This document shows, piece after piece, positions 1 to 6,725 of a stretch of 11,810 nucleotides of DNA. Below the pieces are notes generated by a model. That model made no database searches. It saw nothing but the letters and a program-made list of their open reading frames with translations, and was not told the origin of the DNA. Source of the DNA: Desulfobacteraceae bacterium. GTDB taxonomy: Bacteria; Desulfobacterota; Desulfobacteria; Desulfobacterales; Desulfosalsimonadaceae. Every line of letters begins with the position of its first letter. Positions within the stretch are counted from its first letter, which is position 1. The translations under genes and the position numbers were made by a program. The stretch lies in the NCBI GenBank assembly GCA_021162325.1, contig JAGGYV010000362.1, positions 1 to 11,810 of the forward strand, read 5' to 3'.

Positions 1-208
1 AACGGGGGTCATTATGCCCTTGAACTTTTGTTATTTAACTTTATTTATGTGATGGCCCCATAAAAAATTGGGCACGCGACAAAAAGAAAAATAATTTTTT
101 ATATATCATTATTGGGGTTGTATGTTGTTACTTGGGATATCACTATTTTATGGGCACCACGTAGAGCCGTTATGCCCGAAAAACTCAAAAAATCAGGCAG
201 GGCAGGGA
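1..208. other. AT-rich non-coding stretch
   Basis: No convincing coding sequence is seen on either strand. The stretch is AT-rich with runs of A and T around 78-110. It contains small imperfect repeats, such as TTATGCCC at 12-19 and again at 170-177, and CCCATAAAA (57-65) facing TTTTATGGG (146-154). These are too short to define an element. Together with the RHS remnant just downstream it looks like degraded accessory DNA to the left of the ATP synthase genes. Confidence 0.5.
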
Positions 209-225
209 TGCTTGTCAATTTTTAT
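209..225. repeat. Left arm of 17-bp perfect inverted repeat
   Basis: The + strand reads TGCTTGTCAATTTTTAT. Its exact reverse complement, ATAAAAATTGACAAGCA, lies at 519-535, so the two arms bracket 327 bp. RHS-like coding similarity on the minus strand stops at the inner edge of this arm, and the arm itself supplies the TAA that ends the reading. The arms could be the ends of a small non-autonomous element or a recombination scar. No target-site duplication is visible. Confidence 0.75.
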
Positions 226-482
226 GCATTATACTGATATTCTTCAATGAGGGAGCTGTCTTTGGTTACGATTAACAAACGCTCATTTTCATCATAGGTG
301 TAAACAAAATCTGTGATTGTCCCATTTACCGTCTCTGTTTAGGCGGTAATCTATCCGGTATTTGTTCAGGTCAGGATTCCGTGCGCGCAGGCTGTTTTAC
401 CCACAGAAACCGTTTTCGCCCCGAGTTTGCCATAACCGTTAAGCTGTTCAATCATCCTTGTGGGTACCCGTGAAGATATACG
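222..482 (-). pseudogene. RHS/YD-repeat protein remnant
   Basis: Read on the minus strand from 482 down to 222, one frame gives about 86 codons interrupted by three stops (TGA, TAG, TAA). The ends are recognisable as RHS/YD-repeat sequence: an early MIEQLNGYGKLGAKTVSV segment, and a late segment with TETVNGT, FVYTYDENERLLIVTKD and IEEYQYNA. In between, the +1 frame carries RNPDLNKYRI, so two compensating indels have probably shifted the middle. Intact RHS proteins are large repeat-built surface or toxin-delivery proteins; this piece is a small internal fragment without start, core or toxin tip, and cannot be functional as it stands. The family call rests on the repeat-like YTYDENxR...EYQYNA pattern and not on a database match. 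It lies between the arms of a 17-bp inverted repeat, opposite in direction to the atp genes. Confidence 0.68.
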
Positions 483-518
483 TTATGGCCAAATTGGGCC
501 GGCAATATTTTTTTGTAA

Positions 519-535
519 ATAAAAATTGACAAGCA
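519..535. repeat. Right arm of 17-bp perfect inverted repeat
   Basis: ATAAAAATTGACAAGCA, the exact reverse complement of 209-225. It contains TTGACA (526-531), placed as the -35 hexamer of the candidate atp promoter. The repeat does not extend beyond 17 bp on either side. Confidence 0.75.
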
Positions 536-553
536 ATATATGTTGGTGATAGT
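526..553 (+). promoter_or_regulatory. Candidate sigma-70 promoter for the atp operon
   Basis: A perfect TTGACA (526-531) is followed after 16 bp by GATAGT (548-553), four of six matches to TATAAT. Transcription would start near 560 and give a leader of about 70 nt before the first atp gene. No better pair was found between the RHS remnant and the first gene. The -35 lies inside the right inverted-repeat arm. Confidence 0.5.
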
Positions 554-632
554 ACCTGTAGTTTGAATTAAGTTTTGGTGAATTATTTTCATCAAATTTA
601 ATTAGCGATAGTGAATTCGAACGGAGGTGTTT

Positions 633-1058
633 ATGGTAAGTGTCAATGGTTCGGTAATTATCCAGATAATTAATTTCTTAATTCTGATATGGGCGTTAAA
701 TGCTGTCTTGTATAAACCGATCAGGCGAATTCTGTCACAAAGAAATGAAAAAATTTCAGGACTTGCGAGTGGGATTGAGCAATCAGAGCAGGATTCGGTT
801 GAAAAAGAGTTGGCATTGAAAACCGGTATCAAGCAGGCCCGTGAAAACGGTCTGATGGATAAAGAAGCCCTTGAAAATGAGGCCCGTCAGGAAGAAACGA
901 AACTCATTGAAAAAATTAATGAAAAGGCCCGCATGGACCTTGCGGATATCCGGGAAAGAATTGCCCGGGAAGTAGAAGAAGCCCGTCTGGCACTCTTAAA
1001 AGAGATCGATGGTTATGCTGAAGATATCAGTCGACGTATTTTAGGGAGGGCCAATTAA
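633..1058 (+). CDS. atpF': F1Fo ATP synthase subunit b' (second b-type stator subunit)
   Basis: This is a peripheral-stalk subunit that helps hold the F1 head against the membrane sector. The 141-residue protein has one N-terminal membrane segment (about residues 7-27, with LILIWALNAVLYKPI) followed by a long charged helix rich in Glu, Lys, Arg and Ala, the usual b/b' build. The b' call rests on its pairing with a longer b gene directly downstream, as in other deltaproteobacterial clusters. I place the start at ATG 633, with GGAGG at 623-627 five bases upstream. An in-frame GTG at 627 overlaps that ribosome binding site and is unlikely to be used. The stop shares one base with the next start (TAATG), so translation is probably coupled. 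Which of the two genes is named b or b' is partly convention. Confidence 0.85.
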   Translation: MVSVNGSVIIQIINFLILIWALNAVLYKPIRRILSQRNEKISGLASGIEQSEQDSVEKELALKTGIKQARENGLMDKEALENEARQEETKLIEKINEKARMDLADIRERIAREVEEARLALLKEIDGYAEDISRRILGRAN

Positions 1059-1663
1059 TGAAATTATCAACATTGTTCAAAAAAAACCTGCCTTTATTTA
1101 TTTTACCTGTTTTATTAATCATTTTTATTGTTTCTGGCGTTGCATTTGCCTCTTCCGGCGGTGAACATGGAAGTGCTCATGGCGGCGGATGGGCTGCAAC
1201 CGATACATACCGTGTAATGAATTTTGCCGTTTTGGCAATTGCCCTGTTTTTTCTTTTAAAAAAACCAGTCGCTCAATTTCTTGGTGATCGGATTCAAAGT
1301 ATTCAGGAACAGCTCGATGAGCTTGAGGTGAAAAAAGCCGAAGCAGAAAAAAAGCTTGCCCAGTATGATGAAAAGCTTTCAATGTTAAGCAGTGAATCTG
1401 AAAAAATTATTGATCAATACAAGCAGCAAGGTGAAATATTACGTGAAAAAATTCTTGCGGAGGCGACGGCTGCTGCCGATAAATTAGAAGAACAGGCGCG
1501 TCGAAGTATAGAACATGAATTTAAGCAGGCCCGCCAACAGCTTGAGGAAGAAGTTTTTGAAAAAGCCATTGCAAAGGCTGAAGAAAAACTTAAAAAAAAT
1601 ATCACTGACCAAGATCAGGATAAGCTTGTTGATGAATATTTAACCAAGGTGGTGACAAAGTGA
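1058..1663 (+). CDS. atpF: F1Fo ATP synthase subunit b
   Basis: Stator subunit b of the ATP synthase. The 201-residue protein has two hydrophobic stretches: residues 11-31, ending in VAFASS and resembling a signal peptide, and about 53-69 (NFAVLAIALFFLLKKPV), the canonical b-subunit anchor. Between them is a short His/Gly-rich segment (GGEHGSAHGGG). The rest, from about residue 75, is a long helical coiled-coil-like region that would dimerise with b' and reach up to the delta subunit. The extra N-terminal segment is seen in deltaproteobacterial b subunits and could be cleaved or kept as a second membrane span. A strong AGGGAGGG (1043-1050) precedes ATG 1058. The gene overlaps the upstream gene by 1 base and atpH by 4 bases. 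Confidence 0.9.
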   Translation: MKLSTLFKKNLPLFILPVLLIIFIVSGVAFASSGGEHGSAHGGGWAATDTYRVMNFAVLAIALFFLLKKPVAQFLGDRIQSIQEQLDELEVKKAEAEKKLAQYDEKLSMLSSESEKIIDQYKQQGEILREKILAEATAAADKLEEQARRSIEHEFKQARQQLEEEVFEKAIAKAEEKLKKNITDQDQDKLVDEYLTKVVTK

Positions 1664-2211
1664 GAAGTTCTGCTATTTCAAGACGATATGCGAAAGCATT
1701 GATTTTGATTGGTAAAGAAGAGGGTCAGGCTGAAACATACAGGGGTGAATTAGAGACAATCGTCGGTTTAATGAGTAAGGAACCGATGTTTGAACAGGCT
1801 GTCTGTAATCCATTATATAATGCTTTAAGCCGCCGGAATGTTTTGCAGTCGGTAATCGATAAGCTGGAATTATCAAAGGTTATTAAATCTTTTCTGCTAC
1901 TGTTGTTTGATAAAGGCCGGATTGATTTTTTACGGGATGTAAACAGTTATTACAATGTGCTTGCAGATGAATTGAAGGGTATTGTCAAGGCCAACCTGAC
2001 CACCGCCACACAATTGACCGAAGAAACACTAGAACAGATTCGTCATTCCCTTTCCACGATGACCGGAAAAGAAGTTTCATTAGAAACGAAGCAGGATGCC
2101 ACTCTGATCGGCGGGGTCGTGACTAGAATAGGAGACCTTGTGTTGGATGGAAGCATCAAAACACAATTGCAAAATATGAGAGAATCATTAAAGAGGGGTG
2201 AGATTGTCTAA
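1660..2211 (+). CDS. atpH: F1Fo ATP synthase subunit delta
   Basis: The delta (OSCP-type) subunit joins the b/b' stalk to the top of the alpha/beta hexamer. The 183-residue length is normal. The N-terminal helical domain opens with SAISRRYAKALILIG, the family's usual beginning. The C-terminal region has LIGGVVTRIGDLVLDGSIKT, the conserved GG...IGD...DGS pattern that packs on the b subunits. The start is GTG at 1660, inside a GTGA overlap with the atpF stop, with AAGGTGG (1645-1651) as ribosome binding site. The stop overlaps the atpA start by one base. Such tight packing points to one transcript and coupled translation. Confidence 0.95.
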   Translation: MRSSAISRRYAKALILIGKEEGQAETYRGELETIVGLMSKEPMFEQAVCNPLYNALSRRNVLQSVIDKLELSKVIKSFLLLLFDKGRIDFLRDVNSYYNVLADELKGIVKANLTTATQLTEETLEQIRHSLSTMTGKEVSLETKQDATLIGGVVTRIGDLVLDGSIKTQLQNMRESLKRGEIV

Positions 2212-3728
2212 TGGAAATTAAAGCCGAAGAAATAAGTCAGATTATCAAAGATCAAATTCAGGATTTTGACAAGAAGATCGAGCTTAGTGAAACCGGTACA
2301 GTCTTGTCAGTCGGTGATGGGATTGCTCGTGTTTACGGCCTTGAAAAAGTTCAGGCATTGGAGCTCGTTGAATTTCCAGGTGGTATTCTCGGGCTTGCGT
2401 TGAACCTTGAAGAAGATAATGTGGGCATTGCGATCCTGGGCGATGATACCCATATTAAAGAAGGGGATATCGTAAAACGAACCGGGCGTATCGCAGAAGT
2501 TCCTGTTGGTGAAGGTGTTTTGGGACGTGTTCTGGATGCTGCCGGCCAGCCTTTGGATGGCAAAGGGCCGGTTGAAACGACGGAAACACGACGTGTTGAA
2601 ATGGTTGCACCGGGCGTTATTGCCCGTAAGGGCGTTCATGAGCCATGCTATACCGGTCTTAAAGCAATTGACGGTATGACACCGGTGGGCCGCGGACAGC
2701 GAGAGCTGATCATCGGTGACCGGCAGATCGGTAAAACCGCCGTTGCGGTAGATGCGATTCTGGCCCAGAAAAACACGGACATTTACTGTATTTATGTTGC
2801 CTGTGGTCAGAAAAAATCAACCGTTGCACAGGTTATAGCGGTTCTTGAAAAACATGGTGCCATGGAATACACAACCGTCATTGCCGCATGTGCCAGTGAT
2901 CCGGCGGCTCAGCAGTTTATTGCACCGTATACCGGCACGTCAATGGGTGAATACTTCCGTGATAATGGAAAACATGCTTTGATCGTTTACGATGACCTTT
3001 CAAAACAGGCGGTCGCTTATCGTCAGGTTTCCCTGCTTTTACGCCGTCCGCCAGGCCGTGAAGCTTACCCTGGAGATATCTTTTATAATCATTCACGTCT
3101 TCTTGAACGCTCCGCTAAATTGAGTGATGAGCTTGGCGCCGGATCCTTGACTGCTTTGCCGATTATTGAAACACAGGCAGGTGACGTTTCTGCTTTTATT
3201 CCAACCAACGTTATTTCAATTACCGACGGCCAGATTTATCTGGAGCCCAATATGTTCTTTGCTGGTGTGCGTCCGGCAATTAATGTCGGTCTTTCGGTTT
3301 CCCGCGTGGGTGGTGCCGCCCAGGAAAAAGCCATGAAGCAGGTCGCTGGTACCCTTCGTCTGGATCTTGCCCAATACCGTGAACTGGAATCATTTGCCGC
3401 ATTTGGTTCTGATCTGGATGCGGCTACTCAGAAACAGCTGACCCGTGGTGCCCGTCTGGTTGAGATTTTAAAACAGCCCCAATATCAACCGCTTCCCCTT
3501 GAAAAACAGGTTGCGATATTATTTGCCGGAACCAAAGGGTTCCTTGATGAATTGCCGCTTAATGTTCTGGCAAAATATGAGGCAGGTCTGTACCAGTTTA
3601 TTGAAAGCCGATATCCTCAGATTTTTAGCGGTATCGCAGAAGAAAAAAAGATATCAGATGATATGGAACAATTAATGAAAAAGGCGCTGGCTGAATACGG
3701 CGATGAGTTTAAAGACACCATCAAATAA
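2211..3728 (+). CDS. atpA: F1Fo ATP synthase subunit alpha
   Basis: Alpha subunit of the F1 head. It carries the non-catalytic nucleotide sites and contributes the arginine finger to the catalytic sites on beta. The 505-residue length is typical. An N-terminal beta-barrel region (about 25-95) is followed by the nucleotide-binding domain with Walker A GDRQIGKT at residues 169-176 and a Walker B region HALIVYDDLSKQAVAYRQ. The conserved LLLRRPPGREAYPGDIFY segment and a helical C-terminal domain follow. ATG 2211 overlaps the atpH stop (TAATG), and AGAGGGGTGAG just upstream provides the ribosome binding site. A 55-base spacer with no evident hairpin separates it from atpG. Confidence 0.98.
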   Translation: MEIKAEEISQIIKDQIQDFDKKIELSETGTVLSVGDGIARVYGLEKVQALELVEFPGGILGLALNLEEDNVGIAILGDDTHIKEGDIVKRTGRIAEVPVGEGVLGRVLDAAGQPLDGKGPVETTETRRVEMVAPGVIARKGVHEPCYTGLKAIDGMTPVGRGQRELIIGDRQIGKTAVAVDAILAQKNTDIYCIYVACGQKKSTVAQVIAVLEKHGAMEYTTVIAACASDPAAQQFIAPYTGTSMGEYFRDNGKHALIVYDDLSKQAVAYRQVSLLLRRPPGREAYPGDIFYNHSRLLERSAKLSDELGAGSLTALPIIETQAGDVSAFIPTNVISITDGQIYLEPNMFFAGVRPAINVGLSVSRVGGAAQEKAMKQVAGTLRLDLAQYRELESFAAFGSDLDAATQKQLTRGARLVEILKQPQYQPLPLEKQVAILFAGTKGFLDELPLNVLAKYEAGLYQFIESRYPQIFSGIAEEKKISDDMEQLMKKALAEYGDEFKDTIK

Positions 3729-3783
3729 GTGATTGTTTCATACCTAATAATGAATAAATTATGCTGATAAGGGCAGTAAACAT

Positions 3784-4674
3784 ATGGCGACACTAAAAGA
3801 AGTGCAATCAAAGATAACCAGCGTTAAAAAGACCAAGCAGATTACAAAAGCCATGAACATGGTGGCAACGTCTCGGTTGCGCGGTGCCCAGACTGCAATG
3901 GAAGGGTTTCGCCCCTATGCTGAAAAATTTTCTGAAGTATTAGGTAATATTGCTGATAAAGCAGGAGAGGCCGCAAGCCCGTTGTTAACTCCCCGAGAAG
4001 AAATCAATAAAATTAATATCGTGTTAATGACCTCCGACCGTGGTCTTTGTGGTGGTTTTAATTTTAATTTAATTGAAGCGGCTGAAAAATTGATGAAAGA
4101 AAAAGTAAGCCAGGGAATGGATGTTTTATTTACCAATTTCGGGAAAAAGGGCCGGGACTGGTGTCGCAACAATAAACAGCAGATCACCAAGGAGTATTTA
4201 AATGTCGTTGGTGCAAAATTTGGTTTTAATGTTGCTTCGACATCCGGACAGGAATTAATTGATGGTTTTTTAGACGGAACCTATGATGAAGTTTACGTTG
4301 TCTTTGCCAATTTTCAAGGCATTGCAGCACAACCGCCTGTCGTAAAGCAACTTCTGCCGATCCCGGTAATTGATGCAGCAACTTCTGGGACAGACGATGA
4401 CGCATCATATGTTGCGGAGCATATTATTGAACCATCACCGGATGAATTATTAAATGAGATGCTCCCCAAAAATATTTTTATTCAGATTTATAATGGATTG
4501 CTTGAAACATCGACCAGTGAACATGCGGCGCGCATGAAGGCGATGGATAATGCCACCAAGGCATGTAACGATATGATCGAAAATCTGACCCTGGCATATA
4601 ATAAAGCCCGCCAGGCGGCTATTACAATGGAGTTGATGGACATTATCGGTGGCGCTGAAGCACTTAAGGGATAA
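3784..4674 (+). CDS. atpG: F1Fo ATP synthase subunit gamma
   Basis: The gamma subunit is the central shaft that turns inside the alpha/beta hexamer and couples proton (or ion) flow to ATP synthesis. The 296-residue protein starts with ATLKEVQSKITSVKKTKQIT and MVATSRLR, the N-terminal shaft helix. The hallmark TSDRGLCGGFN is at residues 83-93. It ends in the C-terminal shaft helix, with SEHAARMKAMDNATKA and a final ELMDIIGGAEAL. Length is normal. AAGGG (3769-3773) lies ten bases upstream of ATG 3784. There is no sign of truncation or insertion. Confidence 0.97.
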   Translation: MATLKEVQSKITSVKKTKQITKAMNMVATSRLRGAQTAMEGFRPYAEKFSEVLGNIADKAGEAASPLLTPREEINKINIVLMTSDRGLCGGFNFNLIEAAEKLMKEKVSQGMDVLFTNFGKKGRDWCRNNKQQITKEYLNVVGAKFGFNVASTSGQELIDGFLDGTYDEVYVVFANFQGIAAQPPVVKQLLPIPVIDAATSGTDDDASYVAEHIIEPSPDELLNEMLPKNIFIQIYNGLLETSTSEHAARMKAMDNATKACNDMIENLTLAYNKARQAAITMELMDIIGGAEALKG

Positions 4675-4677
4675 CCC

Positions 4678-4692
4678 GCAAATAATATTTGC
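4678..4692. repeat. Small palindrome between atpG and atpD
   Basis: GCAAATAATATTTGC is a perfect 7+1+7 inverted repeat, four bases after the atpG stop. As RNA it could form at most a short AT-rich hairpin, so a role in tuning atpD message stability or translation is speculative. Confidence 0.4.
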
Positions 4693-4721
4693 ATTATATA
4701 GTCTTTTAGGAGGTCTTTCAA

Positions 4722-6134
4722 ATGGGAGAAAACACAGGTAAGGTAACACAGGTTATGGGGCCTGTTGTCGATGTTGAATTTGAACAGGGCAATCTGCCTG
4801 AGATACTTACGGCACTTTTAATTACCAATGCGGCGATCAACGATGAACCGGATAACCTGGTTGTCGAGGTGGCAATGCATTTGGGTGATAACGTTGTCCG
4901 TACGATCGCAATGGATGTTACGGATGGTCTCGTTCGCGGCATGCCGGTTAAAGATACCGGTGGTCCGATTATGATGCCGGTGGGGGAAGCATCATTGGGA
5001 AGAGTGATGAACGTCGTCGGAAAACCGGTGGATGGGCTTGGGCCTGTTAGCCATGAAAAAATGATGCCGATTCATAGAGCTGCGCCGAAACTGACGGAAC
5101 AGGATACGTCTGTTCATGTTCTTGAAACCGGTGTTAAGGTTATTGATTTGCTTGTACCTTTTCCCCGTGGCGGTAAAATGGGTATGTTTGGTGGTGCCGG
5201 TGTTGGGAAGACTGTTATCATGATGGAAATGGTTAATAATATCGCCATGCAGCATGGTGGTATTTCCGTTTTTGCCGGTGTGGGTGAAAGGACCCGTGAA
5301 GGAAATGATCTTTATCATGAAATGAAGGACTCTGGGGTTCTTCCCAAAGCAGCATTGATTTATGGCCAGATGACTGAACCTCCCGGAGCCCGTGCCCGTG
5401 TTGCTTTGTCCGCATTGACATGCGCTGAATATTTCAGAGATGTAGAAGGTCAGGATGTTTTGATTTTTATCGATAATATTTTCCGGTTTACTCAGGCTGG
5501 TTCTGAAGTTTCTTCACTGCTCGGACGCATGCCTTCCGCAGTTGGTTATCAACCGACATTGGCAGTTGATTTGGGTGCTCTTCAGGAAAGAATTACGTCT
5601 ACGGATAAGGGTTCTATTACTGCTGTTCAGTGTGTTTATGTGCCCGCAGATGATTTGACAGACCCTGCGCCGGCCACAACATTTGCGCATCTAGACGGAA
5701 CCGTTGTTTTGTCACGCCAGATTGCAGAACTGGGTATTTATCCGGCTGTTGACCCCCTTGATTCTACTTCCCGAATTCTGGATCCCGGATATATCGGTGA
5801 AGAACATTATCAGGTTGCCCGTGAAGTACAGCAGATGCTTCAGAAATATAAAGAACTTCAGGATATTATTGCGATTCTCGGTATGGACGAATTATCTGAT
5901 GAAGATAAGGTCACCGTATCCCGCGCAAGAAAAATGCAGAGATTCCTGTCTCAGCCGTTCCACGTTGCTGAAACGTTTACAGGCCTGTCCGGTGAGTATG
6001 TAAAGATTGCGGATACGATCAAGGCGTTTAAAGAAATTAGTGAAGGTAAGTATGATGACCTTCCGGAACAGGCGTTTTATATGGTGGGTACTATTGAACA
6101 AGCCATTGATAAAGCAAAAAAAATGGCATCTTAA
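4722..6134 (+). CDS. atpD: F1Fo ATP synthase subunit beta (catalytic)
   Basis: Catalytic subunit of F1, which makes or hydrolyses ATP. The 470-residue length is typical. Visible motifs are Walker A GGAGVGKT (157-164), the catalytic-glutamate region GERTREGNDLY (188-198), YGQMTEPPGARARV, Walker B VLIFIDNIFRFTQAGSE (about 246-262), and the SAVGYQPTL and ERITSTDKGSIT segments. DELSDED (389-395) is the DELSEED equivalent that contacts gamma. Some normally rigid positions vary slightly, for example AVDLGALQER and LDGTVVLSRQ, but no catalytic residue is lost. A strong AGGAGGT (4708-4714) precedes ATG 4722, a better ribosome binding site than most genes in the cluster have, consistent with the three beta copies per complex. 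Confidence 0.98.
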   Translation: MGENTGKVTQVMGPVVDVEFEQGNLPEILTALLITNAAINDEPDNLVVEVAMHLGDNVVRTIAMDVTDGLVRGMPVKDTGGPIMMPVGEASLGRVMNVVGKPVDGLGPVSHEKMMPIHRAAPKLTEQDTSVHVLETGVKVIDLLVPFPRGGKMGMFGGAGVGKTVIMMEMVNNIAMQHGGISVFAGVGERTREGNDLYHEMKDSGVLPKAALIYGQMTEPPGARARVALSALTCAEYFRDVEGQDVLIFIDNIFRFTQAGSEVSSLLGRMPSAVGYQPTLAVDLGALQERITSTDKGSITAVQCVYVPADDLTDPAPATTFAHLDGTVVLSRQIAELGIYPAVDPLDSTSRILDPGYIGEEHYQVAREVQQMLQKYKELQDIIAILGMDELSDEDKVTVSRARKMQRFLSQPFHVAETFTGLSGEYVKIADTIKAFKEISEGKYDDLPEQAFYMVGTIEQAIDKAKKMAS

Positions 6135-6164
6135 TGATAGATAAAATAAGGTAAGGGGAAGTTC

Positions 6165-6581
6165 ATGGCTGAAGTATTAAAATTAGAAGTCGTTACCCCG
6201 GAAAAATATGTTATCAGCGAAGATGTTGAGATCGTTATGGCTCCTGGTACGCTTGGTGAATTTGGTGTGCTCAGTGGGCATACGCCTTTTTTGACATCAC
6301 TGAAGCCTGGCAGGATTAATTATAAGGATTCCACGGGTAAGGAAAATCTGATTTTTGTTAGTGGCGGTTTTTCAGAGGTGCTTCCGGATCGGGTGACCAT
6401 CTTGGCTGAATCCGCAGAAAGGCGCCAGGAAATCGATATCGATCGTGCAAGGGCAGCTCTTGAACGGGCACAGAAACGACTGGCTCAGGAAAAAGCGGAT
6501 AATATCAATTTTGACCGGGCAAAAATTGCAATGTATCGTGCGATTGAACGAATTAAAATTGCTGAAACCCAGGGTTTATAA
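6165..6581 (+). CDS. atpC: F1Fo ATP synthase subunit epsilon
   Basis: Epsilon sits on the gamma shaft beside the c-ring and can inhibit ATP hydrolysis through its C-terminal helices. The 138-residue protein has the N-terminal beta-sandwich (about 1-85), with VVTPEKYVISEDVEIVMAPG, GEFGVLSGHTPF and FVSGGFSEVLPDRVTILAE. The two-helix C-terminal domain (about 88-135) is also present, so the inhibitory arm is full length. AAGGGGA (6153-6159) precedes ATG 6165, and the gap to atpD is 30 bases. It is the last gene of the cluster, followed by a strong hairpin at 6636-6672. Confidence 0.95.
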   Translation: MAEVLKLEVVTPEKYVISEDVEIVMAPGTLGEFGVLSGHTPFLTSLKPGRINYKDSTGKENLIFVSGGFSEVLPDRVTILAESAERRQEIDIDRARAALERAQKRLAQEKADNINFDRAKIAMYRAIERIKIAETQGL

Positions 6582-6635
6582 CATACTGAGTGTCATAAAT
6601 TGTCGAACGTATTATTTGACAATTCACTTTTATAA

Positions 6636-6680
6636 AAATAAGGACAAGTCATGCTTTGGTTTGTCCTTATTTGTTTATTA
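6636..6680 (+). terminator. Rho-independent terminator of the atp operon
   Basis: AAATAAGGACAA (6636-6647) pairs perfectly with TTGTCCTTATTT (6661-6672). Two G-U pairs and one C-G pair extend the stem inward and leave a seven-base loop. A T-rich tail (TTTGTTTATTA) follows. The arm is preceded by A residues, so it could also act on the minus strand. It lies 54 bases after the atpC stop and separates the ATP synthase transcript from the GlmU-like gene. Confidence 0.85.
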
Positions 6681-6725
6681 TGTATATTTAAAAGTTTTTA
6701 TTATTCTTGATAAAAGAAGCTGGCT

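Noticed and set aside
12..177. Direct repeat TTATGCCC (12-19, 170-177) and inverted repeat CCCATAAAA/TTTTATGGG (57-65, 146-154) as ends of an element
   Set aside because: Matches are only 8-9 bases in AT-rich DNA, with no coding content or target duplication; chance is the simpler explanation.
627..632. GTG at 627 as start of the b' gene
   Set aside because: It overlaps the GGAGG ribosome binding site at 623-627, whereas ATG 633 is correctly spaced from it.
602..832. Minus-strand open frame opposite the b' gene
   Set aside because: It lies almost wholly opposite the atpF' coding sequence, has no recognisable domain and reads as a shadow of that gene. The same holds for the other minus-strand frames across the atp, zap, rny and tyrS genes.
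5704..6003. 99-codon + strand frame inside atpD
   Set aside because: It is an alternative frame within the well-conserved beta subunit gene, with no ribosome binding site or recognisable domain.
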